Origin: Phycisphaeraceae bacterium | GTDB lineage: Bacteria; Planctomycetota; Phycisphaerae; Phycisphaerales; Phycisphaeraceae | Length of the DNA: 64,000 bases | Assembly (NCBI GenBank): GCA_020851735.1 | Contig: JADZCD010000011.1 | Location: forward strand, 36,221 to 100,220 | Direction: 5' to 3' | Part shown: positions 15,707-23,931 of the stretch, one piece after another | Position numbering within the stretch: position 1 is the first letter of the stretch | How the letters are laid out: every line of letters begins with the position of its first letter | The notes under the pieces: generated by a model | The model's input: the letters and a program-made list of their open reading frames with translations, nothing else | Database searches by the model: none | Told to the model about the DNA's origin: nothing | Position numbers and translations under genes: made by a program

Positions 15707-18421
15707 TTACTCAATCCGCACGCGCGCAAAGGTCATGGGGGCAATCGTCAGGCTGCGGCGGGCGCACGGGCCCAGGACGCGACCAAGCAGGTCGGCCCGA
15801 TGCAGCGCGCGGCCGGTCACCGCCGGGCCGGACAGGGTAATGGTCTGGGCGCTCTTGGCGGTGTTGTAGAAATCCACCGAGGTGTGCCCGTCGCGCACGG
15901 TGGCGTTGAGCACCAGCACACGCCGGTCAGGCGCCACCGTCAGCCAGGATTTGCCGGTCCAACGCATCAACGCCGGATCGACCACCTCGCCCAGACGGTT
16001 GAACCCAGCCGCGAAGCGATACGCCTGGGCGTCGTCGAATCCGCCGCGGCGCGTGCGGATGGCGCAGCGGAATCGCCACGCCCGGTGGCCGCCCTGGTCC
16101 TCCAACGCTTCCTTGGGATTCTGCCCCGTGCCCATCAGGTGCCACTGAAAGCGATTATCCGTCACCACGCTGCGGAACGGCTTTGGATCATGCCGGCCCG
16201 CGCCGGCTTCGAGCAGATTGCCAAACCGGCAGGCGCCGGACTGATCGAGGGCCATATCAAGGCCCTGCGTGCGGCCTGCGTTGCAGACGCTTAGCCCCTC
16301 GCCGGCGACGAAAGCGGAGCCCGCGACGCCCAGCAGCGAATCACCCCCCTTGTCACTGGGGCCGGGCGTGGCAAAGCCCCCCCCACTCTCACCGCGCCAG
16401 ACGCAGCGATTCCAAGGCATCGTCATGGTCCAGGACAAGTTGTAGCCCTCGCGCGGCGGCGTGCCTTTGACGTCGATGAGCAGTTCGATACCGTCGTCGT
16501 CGGGTAAGGGCGCCGTGGCCACGGTCACCGAAAACGGCCCAAGGCGCCAGCGGCGCTTGCCGCCTGGAAGGCTGACGTAGTTCCGCGGGGAGATCGGCCG
16601 CGCGTCCACGACGTCAAGCATGGGTCCCATGCCGTCAAGATCAAGCGGGCTGACCCGTTCGACTCGCTTGGGCGTCGCCGCCCCGGGGCGGAACTCCAGC
16701 ACGCGCGCGCCGAAGGCCGGCACATGGGGAATGCTGGCTGAATAATCCCCCGCCTTGCCGACCACGGCGAAAGTCTCGCGGGTTTCGGGGTCAACTAAGT
16801 GAACCGGTTTTTTCCCACCAAGCTTGGGCAACTGGATGCGGCAGCGGCGCGTCCAGCCGAGCGTGTTGACGACGGCACATTTCATGGCCGAGCCCGCCCG
16901 CGCCGGCTTGGCCAAGCTCTTGCGGATCGCCGCCACCTGCTTTTGGATGCGCTCCACCCGGTCGTGGCGAATGGAATAATTCAGCCGCTTGGAGTTGGGG
17001 CCCGACCCGTTCCAGGCGTGATCGCCCAGGGCCACCAGATCCCACGCCGCCAAGTCCAGCCGCTTGGCGATTTCGGGGAGCGGTTTGCGGATCATGGCCA
17101 GAAGAGTTCGCAGCGAAACCACGTCGCGCTGGGCCTGACGAAAGCCCGCAGACTGATGCTGGGCATCCAGCGGCCACATGTCCCAGGAACTGCCGGTGTC
17201 GCCGCGCACGGTGCGCAGGCGCGTGCCGCGCTGGGGCTGGGCCGGTGGGCCGATCTCGCGCTGCACGTGGTCGAAATAGTGCGGCCAGGTGGCGCTGACC
17301 AGGCGCGGATATTCCCAGCCCTGGTTGTTGTAGCGGTCGATGGTGTCGACCTTTAACTGGCCCCAGTCCTTGGTGTGATGGGCCAGGTCGCTGTAAATCC
17401 CGATCAAGGGCAGCGCGCTGGTGGGATATTCCGGGCCCCAGACTTCGTGCTTGGGAATGGCTTTTTCGTGCAGAAAAACATTAGCCTGGGGCAGGCCATG
17501 CAGGAGCATTTCGCCTTCGCTGTAAATGCCGCAGCCAAGCAAAAGGTAAACAAATCGCCCGGGGGAAACCTCCAGCCGGGTCAGGCGGGGGACTTTCTTT
17601 AGGTCCGTCACCCATGGGGCTTGATACTGCAGCAGGCTCTTGCCGAAGCTGCGAAAACCCGCAGCCGAAAGCAGGTTGACGTAGCCGTTGGTCCAGGTGG
17701 GCGCTTCCATGTGATACGCGTCGGCCGGAATCTGCGCGTCGGTCATGCCCGCGTGCCGGCACCACTTGAGGAAGGGCTCGAGCACCATCGGATAGGCTGA
17801 GAGCAGAAACTGCGCGCAATTCAGCTGATTCGGCGTGGGCGTCATGTAGAAGCGCCCGCTGCGCAGAGCCTTTTTGAGCATCTCCCCCTGCGGCTTGGTG
17901 CAGCGATCGAAGTAATGCTCCGCCTGATGGGCCGCCGCGAAGTTGTAGCAGTTGTCGCTCGAAACGTTCAGCTCGGAAAGCGTCGTCAGATAGTCCTCCC
18001 GGTTGTGAGCCTCCAAGTCGCTGAAAGCCCACGTGTCGTCCACGCAGATGTCCGTCAATAGATAAATCGTCCACGGGCGGTGATCACCGATAGCGACTTC
18101 CGCCTCCAGACTCTGCTCCCCGCTGCGCAAAATCAGGCGGGCCTTCGGGTCCGCCGGCTTAGGCCAGCGGGCCGGCGCGAACGCACGCACCGTTTGTATC
18201 CCGCGCGTGCCCACCAGCGAGCCCCACTTCTTCACCGCCGACTGTTTCCCGCTGCGCAGCTCGATGTCCAGGTACGGCCGCGCGTACGCCACCTCCAGGT
18301 CCAGCTCCACCCATTGGCAAAGCTGCCCGCCCTCGTGCGAGAAATAAAGCGTCTGGCGAAACCCGTGCAGCTTGACGCTCTCAAAATCATTGCGGATAAG
18401 CCGGAAACCGTTGTCAGCCAT
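15707..18421 (-). CDS. GH38-like (alpha-mannosidase-like) protein with altered active site
   Basis: 904 aa from ATG 18421, with AGGAGGG 6 nt upstream. The N-terminal third resembles the GH38 catalytic barrel: a WTIYLLTDICVDDTW strand-loop at the position of the HxD metal motif, then AHNREDYLTTLSELN and a PADAYHMEAPTWTNGYVNLL segment where the nucleophile loop lies. The middle and C-terminal parts look like the helical and beta-sandwich domains of GH38. The usual HxH/HxD metal ligands are replaced by CVD, so activity may be changed or lost. No signal peptide is seen. It follows the GHL6-like gene on the same strand after 100 nt, so both likely act on one polysaccharide. The family call is by fold-level resemblance. 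Confidence 0.5.
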   Translation of the reverse strand: MADNGFRLIRNDFESVKLHGFRQTLYFSHEGGQLCQWVELDLEVAYARPYLDIELRSGKQSAVKKWGSLVGTRGIQTVRAFAPARWPKPADPKARLILRSGEQSLEAEVAIGDHRPWTIYLLTDICVDDTWAFSDLEAHNREDYLTTLSELNVSSDNCYNFAAAHQAEHYFDRCTKPQGEMLKKALRSGRFYMTPTPNQLNCAQFLLSAYPMVLEPFLKWCRHAGMTDAQIPADAYHMEAPTWTNGYVNLLSAAGFRSFGKSLLQYQAPWVTDLKKVPRLTRLEVSPGRFVYLLLGCGIYSEGEMLLHGLPQANVFLHEKAIPKHEVWGPEYPTSALPLIGIYSDLAHHTKDWGQLKVDTIDRYNNQGWEYPRLVSATWPHYFDHVQREIGPPAQPQRGTRLRTVRGDTGSSWDMWPLDAQHQSAGFRQAQRDVVSLRTLLAMIRKPLPEIAKRLDLAAWDLVALGDHAWNGSGPNSKRLNYSIRHDRVERIQKQVAAIRKSLAKPARAGSAMKCAVVNTLGWTRRCRIQLPKLGGKKPVHLVDPETRETFAVVGKAGDYSASIPHVPAFGARVLEFRPGAATPKRVERVSPLDLDGMGPMLDVVDARPISPRNYVSLPGGKRRWRLGPFSVTVATAPLPDDDGIELLIDVKGTPPREGYNLSWTMTMPWNRCVWRGESGGGFATPGPSDKGGDSLLGVAGSAFVAGEGLSVCNAGRTQGLDMALDQSGACRFGNLLEAGAGRHDPKPFRSVVTDNRFQWHLMGTGQNPKEALEDQGGHRAWRFRCAIRTRRGGFDDAQAYRFAAGFNRLGEVVDPALMRWTGKSWLTVAPDRRVLVLNATVRDGHTSVDFYNTAKSAQTITLSGPAVTGRALHRADLLGRVLGPCARRSLTIAPMTFARVRIE

Positions 18422-18522
18422 GAAAAGCCCTCCTGGAAAAACGTCGGCCGCAAAAGTATGCGATCGACTTAATGGAGTCAATAAGGAACGAGGATGCCGC
18501 GCCTGGCCAGCCGTCGCCACCT

Positions 18523-20502
18523 CTATTCAAATGCGATCATCTGATGCCCGTGCACGCGGGGAACCGTCAGCTCCACGCGCCCGCCGCGATACGCAAACGC
18601 CAGATCCTGCCGCTGCGGCACCAGCTGCACCCGGCCCGGGCGCGCGGGCAGCTTCAGCGACAATTTCAAATCGTGCAGCGGAATAATGTCCTCAACAATA
18701 TCCAGCGTCGGCGTGCGCCGTTCGGGACTGTAGTAAAGCAAGTGCACAATCGTCCGCCTGCCTTGCTTCATCACCGTCGCTTCCAGCCCCGTCGGGCCAT
18801 CCACTCTCAGCACCGGCTTGGGCAACAGCCGATCAAGCATCGCCCCCACCAGCAGGCGATACGGATAATTCCCGTGATTGGCATACGCGCCGAAGACGGG
18901 ATAGCTGACGTAGCCCACCTTGCCCTTGATCACGGCGACCGCTTGATTCGTCGCCTTGCCCGGCGGCGTCTGGGCGTGCGAGCAGAAGTGCTCCCACGTG
19001 CGCTCAAAATAAGGCTCGACGACGTGCGCCAGCACCTTCGCCCCAGCTGCCGGCTCAACGCACAGCCCACGCTCGTACATGACGTGATCGCCGCTGGGCA
19101 TGTCTTTCAAATCGCGGGCAAAGCGGAAATACGTCGTGCTTAAGGGCGAAAAGCCCTGCGGCCTGATCGGCAGTTGGGCTAACAGGCGCTGCCTGCCGTC
19201 AGCCGACAGACCGCTGGTTCCCGTCGCCAGCAGCGCGCCGCCTTGCTTAAGAAACGCCCCCAATCGCTTGCCCAGCGCCTCATCCACCTCCACCTGGTCC
19301 GGCAAAATCAACAACTCATAGCCCTTCAGATCAGTCTTCTCGCCCACCACGTCAAACTGCTGGCGAAGCTGCGTGAGCATGCGCACCGCGCCGTTCTCCG
19401 CCGCCGCCCGCGCTGCCGGTGCGTCCGCCACGCCGGACTCCAGTTGATAAACCCCGATCTGCGCCACGGGCTTGGCGCCCGTCAGCCAAGGCTCACGCTC
19501 TGCCACGCGCCCATACACCCGTCCGATCTGCGCGTAGGCCGCCGGATCCAGTTCCCCACGCGGGTGCATCTGATCCCCGATGCTGCACGCCGCCCCCAGC
19601 GCCATCATCTGGCTGGTTTCGTATTCCAGCGCGGCATACGGCTTTAATCCGCCGAAGTCGCCCCACGCCTTGTGAAATCGGCTGGTCATGCCCAGATACG
19701 GCTTGCCGAACGTGCGGGCATATCGGCCGTATTTGGGGAAGAACATGTAACCCCACCCGCCTGTGGGCAGAGCCTCCACTTCCACCTGGTCAATCCACGC
19801 GATGTCCTGGGCCAGCTCCGCCATCGGACGACTGTTGTAGTAAACCGTGGCCCGCGGGCTCGAACGCTTGACCATCTGCCGGAATCGCCGCATGTAGACC
19901 AGCGCCACCTGGTGCGCGTAGCGCAGCCGATCGTCGTTGGATTCCGGATTCAGCCGGCTGCGGCGCATGCCGTCGATCGCCCACGACGTCGTGGACCGCT
20001 GCGCCCAGCACATGTCAAAAAAAATCCCATCCACCGGCCGAAACGTCTTGAGAATTTCCGCCAGCTGCTCCGCCAGATAGTCCTGATACGGACTGGACAT
20101 GTCCATCACGTGCCAGCCGGGCTCAAAGGCGTTGCCCCCCTTGCACAGCCCCGTGTCCGGCCGCCGCGCGACCCATTCGGGATGAGCGTGGGCAGCGAAT
20201 TCATCCACCTGCACGCTGACGTAGATCGGCGCGCGAATGCCCACGCGATGCAGCGCCTCAACCTGCCGGCCCAACAGATCCAGCCCCCGCCGCAAACCAG
20301 GGTGCCGCTCCGCCCGCTTCGTGTTGTAGTACAGGTGCCCGTGATGGCACTTGGCAAAAACGGTGACGCTGTTGACGTGTGCCTGTTTCATCGTCGCGGC
20401 AAATTGCCGGGCGTCGAACCGCACGCCCACGTCGCCGATGGCTGGACTGGTGTGAAAGTCCAAGTGAATCTGACGCGCAGGCAGATGGAATCGCGCAGCC
20501 AA
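18523..20502 (-). CDS. Putative glycoside hydrolase (GHL6/GH42 trimerisation type)
   Basis: 659 aa if translation starts at TTG 20502, which has GGGAGG 7 nt upstream. In-frame alternatives are at 20517 and 20532. Residues 1-340 look like a TIM barrel of the hypothetical glycosyl hydrolase 6 type: HVNSVTVFAKCHHGHLYYNT, VGIRAPIYVSVQVDE, FRPVDGIFFDMCWAQ and TVYYNSRP. Residues 350-560 resemble the beta-galactosidase trimerisation (class I amidotransferase-like) domain (LKGYELLILPDQVEVDEALG), followed by a small C-terminal sandwich. The related families act on fucosides or galactosides, but the substrate here is not known. No export signal is apparent, which implies cytoplasmic action on imported oligosaccharides. 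Confidence 0.7.
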   Translation of the reverse strand: MAARFHLPARQIHLDFHTSPAIGDVGVRFDARQFAATMKQAHVNSVTVFAKCHHGHLYYNTKRAERHPGLRRGLDLLGRQVEALHRVGIRAPIYVSVQVDEFAAHAHPEWVARRPDTGLCKGGNAFEPGWHVMDMSSPYQDYLAEQLAEILKTFRPVDGIFFDMCWAQRSTTSWAIDGMRRSRLNPESNDDRLRYAHQVALVYMRRFRQMVKRSSPRATVYYNSRPMAELAQDIAWIDQVEVEALPTGGWGYMFFPKYGRYARTFGKPYLGMTSRFHKAWGDFGGLKPYAALEYETSQMMALGAACSIGDQMHPRGELDPAAYAQIGRVYGRVAEREPWLTGAKPVAQIGVYQLESGVADAPAARAAAENGAVRMLTQLRQQFDVVGEKTDLKGYELLILPDQVEVDEALGKRLGAFLKQGGALLATGTSGLSADGRQRLLAQLPIRPQGFSPLSTTYFRFARDLKDMPSGDHVMYERGLCVEPAAGAKVLAHVVEPYFERTWEHFCSHAQTPPGKATNQAVAVIKGKVGYVSYPVFGAYANHGNYPYRLLVGAMLDRLLPKPVLRVDGPTGLEATVMKQGRRTIVHLLYYSPERRTPTLDIVEDIIPLHDLKLSLKLPARPGRVQLVPQRQDLAFAYRGGRVELTVPRVHGHQMIAFE

Positions 20503-20616
20503 GGGAAATCCTCCCATCAAGCAGCAGGGCAAGACAGGGATCAGGATAAGTCAAAATATTGGAACTTGCTTTAAGCCCCGAATTTCGCCCGTGTGCTCAG
20601 ACCTGTTCGCATCTAA

Positions 20617-20782
20617 GCCCCGCATGGAAATGCGGGGCCGGTTCAAAGGCTCACAGGCGTTCGCACTTCCAAGGTTTCGGTTTTCCGGGGGGCCTCGTTA
20701 TTCCGGGATGAAGAAGCCCACGGATTGAATCCGTGGGTTGCCTTACTTGTCTTCGTAACGCCCAGGGATTCCTTCCCTGGGC
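20617..20782. repeat. Cluster of three REP-like hairpins
   Basis: Three separate, nearly perfect palindromes: GCCCCGCAT/ATGCGGGGC with a GGAA loop (20617-20638), CCCACGGATT/AATCCGTGGG (20717-20737) and GCCCAGGGA/TCCCTGGGC (20760-20782). Stem sequences differ but the pattern is shared (CCC at the outside and a short A/T-rich loop). No T-tracts follow. The hairpins lie between the glycosidase pair and the sulfotransferase. Confidence 0.65.
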
Positions 20783-20921
20783 TCCGCCTCTGTTTAGCGA
20801 ACGATCGCAGATCGCCGCGCTTCTCATAGCTCGGGTGCCACACAGCATCGCGTAGCGTGCTGTGTGCTGACTTGTTGGCTCGTGTCGGGCGCCTGGCGAT
20901 AAACACCGCCCGCCACGCCAG

Positions 20922-21626
20922 TCACGGGAGCCACAGCGCGTTCGGGGCATCTTCGGGAAGGTCACAGTTAAAACGCCGATAGCCGAAGGCTACAAAGTCT
21001 TCAGCGGCGTGCGCCCATACGACCTGCTCGCCGTCGGGATCCTTGAAGAAATCAAAATAGTTGCCCGGCGGCCGAATGCCGCGCTCTGGATGATGCGGAA
21101 ACGGAGGCACATCATTGGCATCAACGAACGGCAACTCTTTGAGACAGTGTGGTAAGCGCTCGAAGTAGAGGACGAGGTTCACGCCGGCCCGCTCGACGAA
21201 TCGCTTCTGGTTGATCCCATGCCCTTCGGGTTCGTTCGCCGCGACAGCCTCGCGGATCCGCTGGTCGAGGGGAACTGGCGAGTTCTTCGGCTCCGGCAGG
21301 GGTCTCTGTACCTGCCTCTGCCGCGTCGCGAGAATCGCACGGAACTTTCTCATCCGCTCCTGCGCACCGCTGCACGGTCCGATCTCTTCATCCGTGGGCG
21401 CCTGGTCATCCCACGTCACAGTGAAGTATCCGCTTGTTCTCCTGTCATAGGGATTGCGCACCATCGTGAAGATAAGATAATCCTTGGCCTGCTCCGGCAC
21501 GGCATAGTCGTGATGCCCTCTGTCACCGTGCCCGTCGAAGTACTCCGTAAGCCAATGATTCATCGACTTCGACCCGGTTCGCGGAATGCCGATGTACACG
21601 TATTTGTGTTTGTGCGAGATGATCAT
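20922..21626 (-). CDS. Sulfotransferase family 2-like protein
   Basis: 234 aa from ATG 21626; the frame extends upstream to 21680 without a better start. The 5'-phosphosulfate-binding loop IGIPRTGSKSM lies near residues 12-22 and the 3'-phosphate-binding motif FTMVRNPYDRRTSGY near 53-67. Both are typical of PAPS-dependent carbohydrate sulfotransferases (Sulfotransfer_2). The protein probably transfers sulfate to a glycan. No TM helix is seen, so it is soluble, unlike many Golgi-type relatives. It sits beside an unrelated zinc-ribbon protein and a phosphotransferase in a stretch bounded by structured repeats. Confidence 0.8.
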   Translation of the reverse strand: MIISHKHKYVYIGIPRTGSKSMNHWLTEYFDGHGDRGHHDYAVPEQAKDYLIFTMVRNPYDRRTSGYFTVTWDDQAPTDEEIGPCSGAQERMRKFRAILATRQRQVQRPLPEPKNSPVPLDQRIREAVAANEPEGHGINQKRFVERAGVNLVLYFERLPHCLKELPFVDANDVPPFPHHPERGIRPPGNYFDFFKDPDGEQVVWAHAAEDFVAFGYRRFNCDLPEDAPNALWLP

Positions 21627-21698
21627 GCCCGGTCCAATACTTGACTGAGGGTGAGGGCGTGAAATTGCGCGCCACCGCATCCCACTATATAGAGAAAA

Positions 21699-21805
21699 GC
21701 GGCGGGCCGGGCGGAGGTGTGCCCCTCTCGCCCGGCAGCGGCCAGCCTTTGACGCGCGGCAGACGCATCCCCCCGTCTTGTCCGGGTCCAGCCGCCTCTG
21801 GCCGC
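21699..21805. repeat. Structured repeat element, copy 1
   Basis: The first 52 bases (21699-21750) are identical to 23828-23879. Stem 1: GCCGGGCG (21706-21713) with CGCCCGGC (21729-21736), extended inside by GAGG/CCTC. Stem 2: GCGGCCAG (21738-21745) with CTGGCCGC (21798-21805). Read on the minus strand it begins 8 nt after the stop of the zinc-ribbon gene and ends with CGCTTTTCTC. Confidence 0.8.
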
Positions 21806-21813
21806 AGATCGTC

Positions 21814-22413
21814 TCACTTCGGCCTGATCGTTTCCGCCATGAGTTCCTGCCACTTCCTGTAAGACTCGCGAAGTTCCGGGTCTGGCGCCAGGGGCAACGT
21901 ATCCAAGAAAGGAATGATCTGCGAAACCGTTGCCGCGATGAGATTCACCGCGGCAGGCCGCGCGATCGGCTTCTCCAGATTGGGATCGACGGCCACATGG
22001 CACTGATGGATGATCCAGTCAATGAGGAGGACCTTCTCATTGGCTGTGTTGCACCTGCTCAGTCTGTCGACGTACTGCTGGAAGTACGGATACGCAGTGC
22101 CTCCGTGCAGCTGCTTGCCCTGATAACTCTTCAGAAACTCACCCCATGTGACAGCCCACCCGCACTTGTCACACCGCAGCACATCGCTTCGTTCGGAGGC
22201 GCTGTGCTGCAGAGCATTCCCACAGCCGTGACATCGGACTCTGCCTCTTCCTGCCTCCATCACTTCAATGATGCTTCGGCAGCGATCGTCAAATGCGTAG
22301 GCGATCTCATCCACCAGCGCTTCATCGCAAAGACCCCGAGCCATTTGGCTATAAAGCTGGAGAATCTGCGCCATTTTGACGCGCGGGGCCCACTGAAACT
22401 TAATGTTCGACAT
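21814..22413 (-). CDS. Zinc-ribbon protein of unknown function
   Basis: 199 aa from ATG 22413 (GGAAG 6 nt upstream). The N-terminal 60 residues are helical. A zinc ribbon follows with CHGCG and CDKCGW pairs (about residues 62-85), then WGEFLKSYQGKQLHGG and a helical C-terminal half. Short proteins of this form occur as lone accessory genes in many phyla. I know no established function. The gene lies between a sulfotransferase and a phosphotransferase on the same strand and is followed immediately by the structured repeat. Confidence 0.6.
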   Translation of the reverse strand: MSNIKFQWAPRVKMAQILQLYSQMARGLCDEALVDEIAYAFDDRCRSIIEVMEAGRGRVRCHGCGNALQHSASERSDVLRCDKCGWAVTWGEFLKSYQGKQLHGGTAYPYFQQYVDRLSRCNTANEKVLLIDWIIHQCHVAVDPNLEKPIARPAAVNLIAATVSQIIPFLDTLPLAPDPELRESYRKWQELMAETIRPK

Positions 22414-22587
22414 GTTCAACTTCCATGACTATCTGTCGTCTCGTAGCTGCTGAACGAAGTGGCCTCGGTCAACCCTCGCGACCGGCCGCTGCGGATGCCA
22501 CATTCCCTGATCACGCCGCCAGCCGCGCTCCTTGCCTCGCTCGCCATGAGCCCATCGTTCGCCTGCTTGGCCTGAATTGCACGAAGT

Positions 22588-23679
22588 CTATCTGTCTGCC
22601 TCTTGCCGGACAGGGTCGAAGGATCGCAGCTCTTCGGCAGTCTCCGTTAGATGATCGAGCATCCACCCGCGATACACTCGCTTGCCTTCTTCGCGATCAG
22701 CCGTGAAATCGACCTGGCCGTCGAGGCAGCGGGCAAGGCTCCATCCCCAGAAACCCACGCGGTTCCACGGGCCAACGACGCGCAGCACGTCCAAAAAGGT
22801 CTCGAAAGCGACGGCCGGCCCACCGGATTCACGAAGAACGCGAAGATAGTGCTCCGCGCTCTTCTGCCAACTTGCTTCACGTAGAAGCTGCATATCAGTG
22901 AAGACCCTAGCCACGTCCGTGAAGACGCAGTCCCGGCATATCCTGTGCAGATCGAAGAGCAGGATCGGGCCGCCGGGCTCTCGGCGCCCGACGTTCTGCG
23001 TACCTGCGTCCGAATGCACAAGACCCACGGGAAGGTGGTCGACCTGTTCCGCAATCCATCTGACATAGTCCGGAAAACGCTCCCATTCCGATCTCGCGCA
23101 CTGTCCCTCGATCGCATCGCCGAGATTCCCGGCACGACCCTGCGCCAGAAGCCGTGTGCAGGTGTCCAGGATCTCCGCCACCTTCTCAGCGGCGCCGTGC
23201 AATGGTAGACGCGGTGTCTCTGGAGCGTCAAAGGGCGTCGCGTTGAACATGGCCAATGCTCGCAGGAATTCACTGCGATCAGCAGGGTCCGAACGGTGAT
23301 AGCCGACATACGGCAACCATTCAAGGAACAAAGCCTCATCGCCTGCCGGATCCCTGAGAGCGCCCCACATGCGCGGCACGGGAGCGTTGTGTCGCATCAA
23401 CCACCGGTAGTATTCACTCTCGCCGCCTCCGCCCCATCCCTTAAAGTGCTTGACCAGAAGGCGGATGACGTTAGTCTGACCCCTCGTTGTTCGATACACG
23501 AAGTCGCCGATAAACTTCGGGCAGACGTACCCTTGACACCCCCTGATCCGCTCATCAATCCGTAGGTCGAGGAACATAACGGATTCTTGGCCTGCGGCTT
23601 GAGCCAACACCTGAGACAGCTCCGCCGAATCGAGACTGTCGATGAGCGCTCTGGCCTGCTGGATCGGAAGAATCTGCAC
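22588..23679 (-). CDS. Aminoglycoside phosphotransferase-like (APH fold) enzyme
   Basis: 363 aa if the GTG at 23679 is used (AGGAAGG 11 nt upstream); the frame is open to a GTG at 23733. The kinase-like lobe carries the APH catalytic loop GLVHSDAGTQN (HxD-x4-N) and the metal-binding aspartate in LLFDLHRICRD. The family phosphorylates small molecules: antibiotics, choline, sugars. No N-terminal export signal is seen. Nothing indicates antibiotic resistance specifically; the neighbours (sulfotransferase, zinc ribbon) suggest small-molecule or glycan modification. Codon use is less G+C-biased than in the neighbouring core genes, consistent with transfer, though I have not computed this. Confidence 0.7.
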   Translation of the reverse strand: MQILPIQQARALIDSLDSAELSQVLAQAAGQESVMFLDLRIDERIRGCQGYVCPKFIGDFVYRTTRGQTNVIRLLVKHFKGWGGGGESEYYRWLMRHNAPVPRMWGALRDPAGDEALFLEWLPYVGYHRSDPADRSEFLRALAMFNATPFDAPETPRLPLHGAAEKVAEILDTCTRLLAQGRAGNLGDAIEGQCARSEWERFPDYVRWIAEQVDHLPVGLVHSDAGTQNVGRREPGGPILLFDLHRICRDCVFTDVARVFTDMQLLREASWQKSAEHYLRVLRESGGPAVAFETFLDVLRVVGPWNRVGFWGWSLARCLDGQVDFTADREEGKRVYRGWMLDHLTETAEELRSFDPVRQEADR

Positions 23680-23827
23680 GACGTGAATTCCCTTCCTGGT
23701 ATGACTTGACTCCTCCACCGGCGTCAGCCGCACGGGCTATTCGAAGACAAGGTTGGAGACTTGGTGTTCCAGGCGCTGTAGGCTTCACCGCAGACTGACG
23801 TCTGCTCGCCGTTCTTAACACAAAGAA

Positions 23828-23921
23828 GCGGCGGGCCGGGCGGAGGTGTGCCCCTCTCGCCCGGCAGCGGCCAGCCTTTTACGCCCGCAAGCACATGCGG
23901 GCACTTTCCGGGTCCGGCCGC
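23828..23921. repeat. Structured repeat element, copy 2
   Basis: 52-bp identity with 21699-21750. It keeps the first stem (GCCGGGCG/CGCCCGGC) and closes the second with GCGGCC (23867-23872) and GGCCGC (23916-23921). An extra hairpin, GCCCGCA/TGCGGGC, lies at 23883-23902. On the minus strand it starts 10 nt after the stop of the sigma-HEAT gene. Confidence 0.8.
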
Positions 23922-23931
23922 CTTTCCGCCA

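Noticed and set aside
20617..20782. CRISPR array
   Set aside because: The palindromes have different sequences and irregular spacing; there is no constant repeat and no cas gene.
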